Part shown: in pieces, positions 1 through 8,062 of the stretch
Layout: every line of letters begins with the position of its first letter
Position numbering within the stretch: the first letter of the stretch is position 1
From: an uncultured Prevotellaceae bacterium
Lineage (GTDB): Bacteria > Bacteroidota > Bacteroidia > Bacteroidales > Bacteroidaceae
Reading direction: 5' to 3'
Assembly (NCBI GenBank): GCA_902775475.1
Contig: CACYME010000001.1
Span: 62,001-126,000 of the forward strand
DNA: 64,000 nt
Made by a program: the position numbers and the translations under genes
The notes under the pieces: model-generated
Told to the model about the DNA's origin: nothing
The model's input: the letters and a program-made list of their open reading frames with translations, nothing else
The model's database searches: none

Positions 1-3000
1 ACGGATGTCGTCGGCCAGCACCTGCGACTTGATGTAGTCGCCGAAGGCGGCAACGGCCTTCTCCACCTCGTCGCGTGGCGAGATGCTCACGCCGATGCGG
101 TCGGTGATGGCCAGTCCGCTGTCCTTGCGCAGGTTCTGGATGCGGTTCACCAGCTCGCGTGCCAGGCCTTCCTGTCGCAGCTCGTCGGTGAGTTCTATCT
201 CCAGTGCCACGGTCAGCGAGCCTTCGTTGGCCACGAGCCATCCGGGCATGTCCTCGCTGATGATGTCCACGTCGGCAGCCTCCACGGTCAGCTCCTGTCC
301 TTCCACGCTGATGCCGATGGTGCCATTGGCCTCCAGCTGGGCAATCTGCTCCTGGCTGAGGGCATCCACGGCTGCGGCCACGCTCTTCATGAGCTTGCCG
401 AACTTCTTGCCCATCACGCGGAAGTTGCACTTCACCTTCTTCACCAGGAGTCCCTGTCCTTCCACGAACTTCAGTTCCTTCACGTTCACCTCGTTCAGCA
501 CCAGGTTGCGCACCTGCTCAATGGCCTCGCGCTGGGCGTCGTCCACGGCAGGAATCATGAGGCACTGCAGGGGCTGCTTCACCTTGATGTTCACCTTGCG
601 GCGCAGGGCGAGCACCATCGACGTAATCTTCTGTGCCATCTCCATGCGCATCTCCAGCTGAGCGTCGAAGGCAGCCTCGTCGGCCACGGGGAAGTCGTCC
701 AGATGCACGCTGTCCTTCTGGCCGCCCAGGTCACGATAGAGCTGGTCGGCATAGAAGGGGGCGAAGGGTGCGAGCAGCTTGGCCACCGTCATCAGGCAGG
801 TGTAGAGGGTGTCGAAGGCCGAGCGCTTGTCGGCATCCATCTCCTTGCCCCAGAAGCGCTTGCGGTTCAGGCGGACATACCAGTTGGAGAGGTCGTCGTT
901 GACGAAGGTGTCAATCAGTCGGCCAGCGCGTGTGGGGTCGAAATTGTCCATCTCCTCGGTCACCCGCTTCACGAGGGTGTTCAGGCAGGAGAGAATCCAG
1001 CGGTCGATCTCGGGGCGGTCGGTGGGTTGCGACAGAGTCGCAACAGACGGTGAATAGTCGTCGACGTTGGCGTAGAGGGCGAAGAAGGAGTAGGTGTTGT
1101 AGAGGGTGCCGAAGAACTTGCGGCGCACCTCAGCGACGCCCTCGGGGTCGAACTTCAGGTTGTCCCAGGGCTCCGAGTTGGTCATCATGTAGAAGCGCAC
1201 GGCGTCGGAGCCGTACTTCTCGATCATGTCAAAGGGATTCACCACGTTGCCCTTCGTCTTCGACATCTTCTCGCCCTTGGCGTCGAGCACCAGTCCGGTG
1301 GAGACGACGTTTCGGAAGGCCACGGAGTCGAAGATCATCGTGGCGATGGCGTGCAGGGTGAAGAACCAGCCGCGCGTCTGATCCACGCCCTCGTTGATGT
1401 AGTCGGCGGGATAGAACTTCCGCTCGTCGATGAGCTCGCGGTTCTCGAAGGGGTAGTGCAGCTGTGCGTAGGGCATGGCGCCGCTGTCGAACCAGACGTC
1501 CATCAGGTCGCTCTCGCGCTGCATGGGCTTCCCGCTGGGCGAGACGAGCACGATGCGGTCCACGTAGGGCCGGTGCAGGTCTATGCGGTCGTAGTTCTCC
1601 TGGCTCATGTCGCCGGGCACGAAGCCCTGCTCCTTCAGCGGGTTGCTGGCCATGATGCCGGCGCTGACGGCTTTCTCTATCTCGTTGTAGAGCTCCTCGA
1701 CGCTGCCGATGCAGAGCTCCTCGCGCGTCTCGCGGTTGCGCCAGATGGGCAGCGGCGTGCCCCAGAAGCGCGAGCGCGAGAGGTTCCAGTCGTTCAGGTT
1801 CTCCAGCCAGTTGCCGAAGCGTCCGCTGCCCGTCGACTCCGGGTGCCAGCAGATGGTGCGGTTCAGCTCGCTCATGCGCTCCTTCATGGCGGTGCTGCGG
1901 ATGAACCACGAGTCGAGGGGATAGTAGAGCACGGGGTAGTTGGTGCGCCAGCAGTGGGGGTAGTTGTGCACGTGCTTCTCCACCTTGATGGTCGTTCCCT
2001 CCTGCTTCATCTCCATGGCGATGACCACGTTCAGGTCCTCCTTCGGCTGCCAGTCGGGCTCGTCCTTGTGGTTCTCCTTCTCGTAGGTGATCTCGTAGCC
2101 GGGCTTCACGTAGTCGCCGGCATGGCGGCTATATTGCTCCACATTGACGCAGCGGGCCACGAACTCGTCGGCAGCCTCGTCCACCTTATAATATTTACCC
2201 AGCAGGTCGACCATCGGTCGGGTCTCGCCCTGACGGGTGATGATGAACAGCGAGGGAACGCCGGCATCGCGGGCCACCTTGGCATCGTCGGCACCGAAAG
2301 TGGGTGCGATGTGCACGATGCCCGTACCGTCCTCGGTGGTCACGTAGTCACCGGGAATCACGCGGAAGGCCTCGTCGCCCATCTCCACGAAGCGGTCGCC
2401 GCCCACGGCGAACACCTTTTCGGGGTGCTGCTGGGCATAGGCCTGCACGAAGGGTGCAGCCAGGTCGTCGACCTTCTCGGTGGGCAGCACCCAGGGCATC
2501 AGCTGCTGGTACTTCTGCCCAACCAGCTCACTGCCCATATACTCGCCGACCACACGCCAGGGCACCACCTTGTCGCCTTGCTTGTAGTCTTCGAGCGCCT
2601 TGTCGCGGCCCTCGGGCTTCAGGTAGGCTTCCAGACGGCTCTCGGCCATGACGATGGTAAGAGGCTCAGCGTTATAGGGATTATAGGTCTCCACAGCCAC
2701 ATACTTAATCTTCGGCCCCACGCAGAGCGCGGTGTTCGAGGGCAGCGTCCAGGGCGTGGTGGTCCAGGCCACGAAACAGGGGCGGCCCCAGCGGGTCCAC
2801 TCCGGTCGCGGTTCCCTGATGAGGAACAGCGCCGTGCAGGTGGTGTCCTTCACGTCGCGGTAGCAGCCGGGCTGGTTCAGCTCATGGCTCGACAGGCCCG
2901 TACCGGCGGCCGGGCTATAGGGCTGGATGGTGTAGCCCTTGTAGAGCAGACCCTTCTGGTAGAACTGCTTCAGCAGCCACCAGAGCGTCTCAATATACTT

Positions 3001-3480
3001 ATTATCGTAGGTGATATAGGGGTTGTCGAGGTCGACGAAGTAGCCCATGCGCTCGGTCAGGTCGCGCCACTCCTGGGTGTACATCATCACGTTCTCGCGG
3101 CACTTCTTGTTGTAATTCTCAGTGGAGATATAGCGGGGCGACGACGGGTTGTCGATGTCGGCCTTGGTGATGCCCAGGCTCTTCTCTACGCTCAGCTCCA
3201 CGGGCAGTCCGTGGGTGTCCCAGCCGGCCTTGCGCTTCACCTGGAAGCCCTTCATGGTGCGATAGCGGTTGAAGGCATCCTTCAGCGCACGGCCCAGTAC
3301 ATGGTGAATGCCGGGGTGGCCGTTGGCCGAGGGAGGTCCCTCGAAGAACACAAACTGCGGACAGCCCTCGCGCTCGTCGATTGAGCGGTGGAAGATGTCC
3401 TCCTTCATCCACTTCTCCAGCATCTCGTTGTTCACCTGTGTCAGGTCCAAGCCGTTGTATTCGGCGAATCTTTTTGCCAT
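1..3480 (-). CDS. ileS: isoleucyl-tRNA synthetase (3' end outside the window)
   Basis: Class Ia aminoacyl-tRNA synthetase that charges tRNA-Ile in the cytoplasm and edits misactivated valine. The frame is open from the ATG at 3480 to base 1 (1160 codons) with no stop, so the C-terminus lies outside. The HIGH-type signature is HPGIHH at residues 55-60, after PSANG, and the second ATP-binding loop is KMSK at 738-741 followed by TKGN. The long length and the PGIHH form match the long, eukaryote-like IleS type usual in Bacteroidetes. A TAnnTTTG box lies 40 bases upstream. Residues about 812-819 are encoded by a short perfect palindrome (1026-1044) between the catalytic core and the anticodon-binding domain; it keeps the frame. 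A long opposite-strand frame over this gene is a GC-rich shadow. Confidence 0.97.
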   Translation of the reverse strand, partial: MAKRFAEYNGLDLTQVNNEMLEKWMKEDIFHRSIDEREGCPQFVFFEGPPSANGHPGIHHVLGRALKDAFNRYRTMKGFQVKRKAGWDTHGLPVELSVEKSLGITKADIDNPSSPRYISTENYNKKCRENVMMYTQEWRDLTERMGYFVDLDNPYITYDNKYIETLWWLLKQFYQKGLLYKGYTIQPYSPAAGTGLSSHELNQPGCYRDVKDTTCTALFLIREPRPEWTRWGRPCFVAWTTTPWTLPSNTALCVGPKIKYVAVETYNPYNAEPLTIVMAESRLEAYLKPEGRDKALEDYKQGDKVVPWRVVGEYMGSELVGQKYQQLMPWVLPTEKVDDLAAPFVQAYAQQHPEKVFAVGGDRFVEMGDEAFRVIPGDYVTTEDGTGIVHIAPTFGADDAKVARDAGVPSLFIITRQGETRPMVDLLGKYYKVDEAADEFVARCVNVEQYSRHAGDYVKPGYEITYEKENHKDEPDWQPKEDLNVVIAMEMKQEGTTIKVEKHVHNYPHCWRTNYPVLYYPLDSWFIRSTAMKERMSELNRTICWHPESTGSGRFGNWLENLNDWNLSRSRFWGTPLPIWRNRETREELCIGSVEELYNEIEKAVSAGIMASNPLKEQGFVPGDMSQENYDRIDLHRPYVDRIVLVSPSGKPMQRESDLMDVWFDSGAMPYAQLHYPFENRELIDERKFYPADYINEGVDQTRGWFFTLHAIATMIFDSVAFRNVVSTGLVLDAKGEKMSKTKGNVVNPFDMIEKYGSDAVRFYMMTNSEPWDNLKFDPEGVAEVRRKFFGTLYNTYSFFALYANVDDYSPSVATLSQPTDRPEIDRWILSCLNTLVKRVTEEMDNFDPTRAGRLIDTFVNDDLSNWYVRLNRKRFWGKEMDADKRSAFDTLYTCLMTVAKLLAPFAPFYADQLYRDLGGQKDSVHLDDFPVADEAAFDAQLEMRMEMAQKITSMVLALRRKVNIKVKQPLQCLMIPAVDDAQREAIEQVRNLVLNEVNVKELKFVEGQGLLVKKVKCNFRVMGKKFGKLMKSVAAAVDALSQEQIAQLEANGTIGISVEGQELTVEAADVDIISEDMPGWLVANEGSLTVALEIELTDELRQEGLARELVNRIQNLRKDSGLAITDRIGVSISPRDEVEKAVAAFGDYIKSQVLADDIR
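1026..1044. repeat. Short palindrome inside ileS
   Basis: Arms GTTGCGAC (1026-1033) and GTCGCAAC (1037-1044) with a 3-base loop. The same arms occur inside the HUH transposase gene at 17571-17597. The palindrome is in frame and sits in a linker, which suggests a small tolerated insertion; origin is inference. Confidence 0.6.
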
Positions 3481-3519
3481 TTTCTTTATTATAATATGTA
3501 GTTTTTCTTTTTTGAGGTG

Positions 3520-3527
3520 CAAAGGTA
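3520..3527 (-). promoter_or_regulatory. Predicted -7 box for ileS
   Basis: Read on the minus strand this is TACCTTTG, matching the Bacteroidetes TAnnTTTG consensus, about 40 bases before the ileS start. Confidence 0.7.
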
Positions 3528-3680
3528 CGCATTTTTTTTCTTTCAGCCAAAAATGTTTTCAAAAATATATGATGGACCCCGATAAGCAGTTCGTCAAACA
3601 GAAAAAGAATGTTAAATCTGTGGCAAGAATGAGCACTCGGCCCTCGTCATATTTCGAAAAAGAGGCAGTAATTTTTTATG

Positions 3681-3930
3681 TCAAATGTCAAAATCTTTCA
3701 CAGAAAATTTTGTTCACGGAGACGAAGCAATTTTGAGTGGAAAATGGCCATTTTGGGCCCTCATCTTGCCCTCGTCCGATGAAAAAACGAGGCGCAGAAG
3801 GCCGAAATTTGCACACTTGACATGCTTTTGTGCACGTTTTTTGCTCAAATTTTGCTACTTTTCGCGTTTTTGTAAGCACGCCAAAATTTCAAAAGTCAAC
3901 GCCAAATTTTCAAAAGTCGTTGACTTTTTT
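3681..3930 (+). repeat. Dispersed AT-rich element, copy A
   Basis: The first 64 bases (3681-3744) match 61447-61510 with few differences. The later part, with CAAAAGTCAACGCC at 3890-3903 and an inverted CGTTGACTTTT at 3918-3928, matches the region around 34203-34270 in opposite orientation. No coding capacity is evident. The pattern suggests a non-autonomous mobile or REP-like element. Confidence 0.6.
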
Positions 3931-4135
3931 TTTCGCAACGAAGCCCATTTTTTGCTAAAACCGAACCAACCTACTGAAAACCAGTCATTTGCAAAACCCT
4001 CAAAAAACACGCGTTTTTTCGTCCAAAAGTTTTTTCGTGGAGAATTTTTGAAATATGGAGGCCAAAAACGGCCATTTTGTCAATTTTGTTCAAAAAAAAG
4101 AGCGATGCAAATCGGTGTCACAAGGTGGGTTTCTA

Positions 4136-4235
4136 TTACCCGTTCACCAACCCCACCCCTGCCCCTTTCCCGAACTGAGCTCGACCACCCGCAACCTTTC
4201 CCCCACATGGGAGGGGAGAAGACGATGCGCAAATA
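4136..4235. repeat. Degenerate C/G-rich inverted repeat
   Basis: C-rich stretches (CCCCACCCCTGCCCC) followed by CCCCCACATGGGAGGGGAG. The pattern resembles the better preserved palindrome inside the DUF554 gene at 50123-50239. Homology is by eye only. Confidence 0.35.
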
Positions 4236-4303
4236 GGTCAACCGCTATAAAATATTTTTTCGGAAAAAGTCCTTGTTCTCTTGCTTTTCTCGCAAATAAT
4301 CAC

Positions 4304-4311
4304 TAACTTTG
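4304..4311 (+). promoter_or_regulatory. Predicted -7 box for uxuA
   Basis: TAACTTTG, 49 bases before the uxuA start, with a TTG at 4281-4283 near the -33 position. Confidence 0.65.
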
Positions 4312-4359
4312 CAGGCAAAATAACTTCAACAAAACAATCAACAAAGAAAACACCTTTTT

Positions 4360-5613
4360 ATGGAAAGAACGTGGAGATGGTTTGGCAAGAAAGACAATAT
4401 TACACTTGCCATGCTGAGACAAATTGGCGTGGAGGGCATCGTCACCGCCCTGCACGACGTGCCCCTGGGCCAGGTGTGGACGCGCGAGAAGATACGCGAC
4501 CTGCGTGAGTACATCGAGAGCTACGGCATGCGCTGGAGCGTGGTGGAGAGCCTGCCCGTGGTGGAGACCATCAAATACGGCGGACCCGACCGCGACGAGC
4601 AGATTGAGGTGTACAAGGAGAGCCTGCGCAACCTGTCGGCCGAGGGCATCCACTGCATCTGCTACAACTTCATGCCCGTGCTCGACTGGGCCCGCACCGA
4701 CCTGCTGCACCTGAACCCCAACGGTTCCACGAACCTCTACTTCAACTACGCCGAGTTTGCCTACTTCGACATCTACATCCTGAAACGCGAAGGCGCCCGC
4801 GAGGAGTGGGCACAGTTCCGCTTCCCCGAAGGCGTGGGCGAGGGCCGCAACGTGCTGGCCGAATGCGACGAGCTGGCCAAGACGATGACGCCCGAGAAGG
4901 ACCACAAGCTGGTGGAGAACATCGTCATCAAGACGCAGGGCTTCGTCAGCGGCAACTTCAGCGAGAACGACGAGGCTCCCATCCAGAAGTTCCGCGAGTT
5001 CCTCGACCTCTATAAAGGCATCGACAAGAAGCAGTTGCGCGAAAACATGAAATATTTCCTCGAGGCCATCATGCCCGTCTGCGAGGAGTGCAACATGAAC
5101 ATGTGCGTGCACCCCGACGACCCACCCATCGAGATTCTGGGCCTGCCCCGCATCGTGCGCACCGAGGAGGACATCGAGTGGTTCCTCAACGCCGTGCCCA
5201 ACAAGCACAACGGCCTGACCTTCTGCGCCGGAAGCCTCTCAGCAGGAGCCTACAACAACGTGGTGGAGATGGCCCGCAAGTTCGCCTCGCGCACCCACTT
5301 CGTCCACCTGCGCTCGTGCCACATCTTCCCCAATGGCGACTTCACCGAGGCATCGCATCTGGGCGGTCGCGCCGACATCATCGAGCTGTGCCGTATTTTC
5401 GAGAAAGAGAATCCGCAGCTGCCCATGCGCGTCGACCACGGCATGACCTTCACCGACCAGCCAGGCGGCATCATGGACGAGTCGAGCCACGGCCATAATG
5501 CCGGCTACACACTGCTGGGCCGCATGTTCGCCCTCGGACAGGTGCAGGGCATCCTCGCCACCGTAGACCGCGAGCTTGGCATTGAATACAAACAACCCGG
5601 ATTCTTCGACTGA
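4360..5613 (+). CDS. uxuA: mannonate dehydratase
   Basis: Converts D-mannonate to 2-keto-3-deoxy-D-gluconate in hexuronate (glucuronate) catabolism; cytoplasmic and metal dependent. The N-terminus (ERTWRWFG followed by LRQIGVEGIVTALHDVP) is typical of UxuA. Further family signatures are CVHPDDPP (metal-site region), LTFCAGSLSAG and FVHLRSC, then a C-terminal DHGMTF/GRMFALGQVQG segment. The length of 417 residues is slightly above the roughly 394 of the E. coli protein. The downstream gene, 33 bases away, encodes the reductase that supplies its substrate, so the two should form a unit. Confidence 0.95.
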   Translation: MERTWRWFGKKDNITLAMLRQIGVEGIVTALHDVPLGQVWTREKIRDLREYIESYGMRWSVVESLPVVETIKYGGPDRDEQIEVYKESLRNLSAEGIHCICYNFMPVLDWARTDLLHLNPNGSTNLYFNYAEFAYFDIYILKREGAREEWAQFRFPEGVGEGRNVLAECDELAKTMTPEKDHKLVENIVIKTQGFVSGNFSENDEAPIQKFREFLDLYKGIDKKQLRENMKYFLEAIMPVCEECNMNMCVHPDDPPIEILGLPRIVRTEEDIEWFLNAVPNKHNGLTFCAGSLSAGAYNNVVEMARKFASRTHFVHLRSCHIFPNGDFTEASHLGGRADIIELCRIFEKENPQLPMRVDHGMTFTDQPGGIMDESSHGHNAGYTLLGRMFALGQVQGILATVDRELGIEYKQPGFFD

Positions 5614-5646
5614 GAATCTGCACTGAGATACAGAGAATAATTGACT

Positions 5647-7233
5647 ATGAAACTTACCGACATACTGAGCGGCCAGTTTAACGCCGCAGCGTGGGAGCAG
5701 AAAGGCTATGAGCTCCCCAAGTTTGACATCAAGGCCGTGCGCGAGAAGACCGCCAAGGAACCCACGTGGGTACACTTCGGCGGAGGCAATATCTTCCGAG
5801 CCTTCCCCGCCGCCATTCTGAACGACGCGCTGAACACGGGCAAGTACGACCGTGGCGTCATCGTGGCCGAGACGTTCGACTACGAGGTCATCGACAAGGC
5901 ATACGCCCCCTACGACAACCTGTCGCTGGCCGTGTCGCTCTGCTCCGACGGCAATATCGAGAAGAAGGTCATCGCCAGCGTCACCGAGGCGTTAAAGGCT
6001 GATTACCAGTTTGATGACTGGAAACGCCTCATGGAAATATTCAGGAATCCCAGCCTGCAGATGATTTCGTTCACCATCACCGAGAAAGGCTACACCTGGA
6101 ACGAGGCCGACCTGCAGCGCGGCCTGGAGCCCGTCTTCGCCATGGGCAAGGTGGCGCGACTGCTGCTGGAGCGTTTCCTGAACGGCGAACTGCCCCTCAC
6201 CGTGCAGTCGATGGACAACTGCTCGCACAACGGCGACCGCGTGAAGGCCGGTGTCATGGCCTACGCCGAGCGCTGGGTGAAGGAGGAACTGGTGCCACAG
6301 GCCTTCCTCGACTACCTGAAGGACGAGTCGAAGATTACCTTCCCCTGGTCGATGATAGACAAGATTACACCGCGTCCGCACGAGAAGGTGAAGGAGCTGC
6401 TGGCTGCCGACGGCTTCGAGGACAACAACTACATCGAGACCGAGAAGCACACGTTCACTGCCCCGTTCGTGAATGCCGAGGAGGTGCAGTATCTCGTCAT
6501 CGAGGACAACTACACCAACGGCCGTCCCCCACTCCACCTGGGCGGTGCCCTCTACACCACCCGCGAGACCGTGGACAAGGTGGAGACGATGAAGGTGACC
6601 ACCTGCCTGAACCCGCTGCACACCGCCATGAGCATCTATGGCTGCATGCTGGGCTACACGCTCATCTCTGCCGAGATGGCCGACGAGGACCTGCGACCCT
6701 TCGTGCAGAAGCTGGGCTACATCGAGGCCATGCCCGTCGTCGTAGACCCCGGCGTGCTGAATCCATACGAGTTCATCGGCGCCGTCATCAACCGACGTCT
6801 GCCCAACCCCTTCATGCCCGACGCACCGCAGCGCATCGCCATGGACACCTCGCAGAAGCTGCCCATCCGCTTCGGCGAGACCATCAAGAAGTATATCAGC
6901 CGTGGACTCGACATGTCGAACCTGGTGCTCATCCCGCTGACGCTGGCTGGCTATGCCCGCTACCTGAAGGGCATCAAGGACGACGGTACGCCCTTCGAGC
7001 CATCGCCCGACCCCATGCTGCAGGAGCTGCAGGCCATCGTGGCTCCGCTCGAGGTGGGCAAGGCCGACCAGGACTACTCGTGCCTGAAGCAGCTCTACTG
7101 CCGCAAGGACATCTTCGGACTCGACCTCTACGAAGCCGGACTCGGCGAGCAGATAGAGGGCATGGTGCGCGAGCTGTATGCAGGCCCCGGCGCCGTGAGG
7201 GCTACACTGCACAAGTATGTAGCCGCCAGATAA
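5647..7233 (+). CDS. uxuB: fructuronate reductase (mannitol dehydrogenase family)
   Basis: NAD-dependent polyol or hexuronate oxidoreductase, most likely reducing D-fructuronate to D-mannonate. An N-terminal nucleotide-binding motif, VHFGGGNIFRAF, is followed by the long-chain dehydrogenase catalytic signature K-x5-N-x2-H at K316, N322 and H325. The ATG at 5647 is preferred over the TTG at 5641 because it begins the conserved MKLTDILSG start. It lies 33 bases behind uxuA, which fixes the pathway role. Tagaturonate reductase or mannitol dehydrogenase activity cannot be excluded from sequence alone. Confidence 0.9.
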   Translation: MKLTDILSGQFNAAAWEQKGYELPKFDIKAVREKTAKEPTWVHFGGGNIFRAFPAAILNDALNTGKYDRGVIVAETFDYEVIDKAYAPYDNLSLAVSLCSDGNIEKKVIASVTEALKADYQFDDWKRLMEIFRNPSLQMISFTITEKGYTWNEADLQRGLEPVFAMGKVARLLLERFLNGELPLTVQSMDNCSHNGDRVKAGVMAYAERWVKEELVPQAFLDYLKDESKITFPWSMIDKITPRPHEKVKELLAADGFEDNNYIETEKHTFTAPFVNAEEVQYLVIEDNYTNGRPPLHLGGALYTTRETVDKVETMKVTTCLNPLHTAMSIYGCMLGYTLISAEMADEDLRPFVQKLGYIEAMPVVVDPGVLNPYEFIGAVINRRLPNPFMPDAPQRIAMDTSQKLPIRFGETIKKYISRGLDMSNLVLIPLTLAGYARYLKGIKDDGTPFEPSPDPMLQELQAIVAPLEVGKADQDYSCLKQLYCRKDIFGLDLYEAGLGEQIEGMVRELYAGPGAVRATLHKYVAAR

Positions 7234-7281
7234 CACACCTCAAAAGCACATAACCCTTGCATCGTAATACCCCCAGAAACC

Positions 7282-8034
7282 ATGAATAAAAGCGACAGCA
7301 TCGTCATCATTCCTACTTACAACGAGAAGGAAAACATCGAGAAAATCATCCGGGCCGTGTTCGGGCTGGAGAAGTATTTCCACATTCTCATCATTGACGA
7401 CGGTTCGCCCGACGGTACGGCCAACATCGTGAAAGGGCTGATGGCCAACGAGTTTGCTGACCGTCTGTTCATTCTGGAGCGCGCCGGAAAACAGGGATTG
7501 GGCACTGCCTACATCACCGGCTTTAAGTGGGCGTTGGAGCGTGACTATGAATACGTGTTCGAGATGGACGCCGACTTCAGTCACGACCCCAACGACCTGC
7601 CACGGCTCTATGCCGCCTGCCACGACGAGGGCTTCGACGTGAGCGTGGGCTCGCGCTATGTGAGCGGGGTGAACGTGGTGAACTGGCCCATGGGGCGCGT
7701 GCTGATGAGCTACTATGCCTCGAAATACGTGCGCATGGTGACTGGCATCAAGGTGCGCGACACCACGGCGGGCTTCGTGTGCTATCGGAGGGAAGTGCTG
7801 CAGACCATTGAGCTGGACAAGATTCGCTTCAAGGGCTACGCCTTCCAGATAGAGATGAAGTTCACGGCCTACAAGATTGGCTTCAGAATCCGCGAGGTGC
7901 CCGTCATCTTCGTCAACCGCCGCGAAGGCACGTCGAAGATGTCGGGAGGAATCTTCTCAGAGGCCCTCTTCGGCGTGATGCGCCTGCGATGGGACGGATG
8001 GACAAGGAAATACCCAAAGAAGCCACAGCATTGA
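7282..8034 (+). CDS. polyprenol-phosphate mannose synthase-type glycosyltransferase
   Basis: A GT2-family enzyme of about 250 residues that transfers mannose (or another hexose) from a nucleotide sugar to a polyprenyl phosphate at the inner face of the membrane. Visible motifs are VIIPTYNEKENI at the start, DDGSPDGT, the metal-binding EMDADFSHDP, and GSRYVSG; a basic C-terminal portion follows. The protein has no membrane segments, as in the soluble DPM1 type. It begins 48 bases after uxuB and may be cotranscribed, though no functional link to hexuronate catabolism is apparent. Confidence 0.88.
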   Translation: MNKSDSIVIIPTYNEKENIEKIIRAVFGLEKYFHILIIDDGSPDGTANIVKGLMANEFADRLFILERAGKQGLGTAYITGFKWALERDYEYVFEMDADFSHDPNDLPRLYAACHDEGFDVSVGSRYVSGVNVVNWPMGRVLMSYYASKYVRMVTGIKVRDTTAGFVCYRREVLQTIELDKIRFKGYAFQIEMKFTAYKIGFRIREVPVIFVNRREGTSKMSGGIFSEALFGVMRLRWDGWTRKYPKKPQH

Positions 8035-8062
8035 CACAGAAAGAACTACTACCGAAAGAATT

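Larger units (their letters stand above)
3528..4303. other. AT-rich intergenic region, no gene seen
   Basis: About 780 bases between the divergent ileS and uxuA promoters. Open frames here are low-complexity (runs of K, F, N) and resemble no family. The stretch holds one copy of a dispersed non-coding element (about 3681-3930) and a C/G-rich degenerate repeat at about 4136-4235. Confidence 0.7.

Noticed and set aside
1351-3384. Long open frame (677 codons) on the plus strand opposite ileS
   Set aside because: It is a mirror frame of a GC-rich conserved gene; its sequence is rich in H, V, L and A with no family features, while ileS motifs are intact on the minus strand.
3600-4300. Small coding frames between ileS and uxuA
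   Set aside because: They are low-complexity, overlap repeat copies found elsewhere in non-coding DNA and have no promoter or family match.
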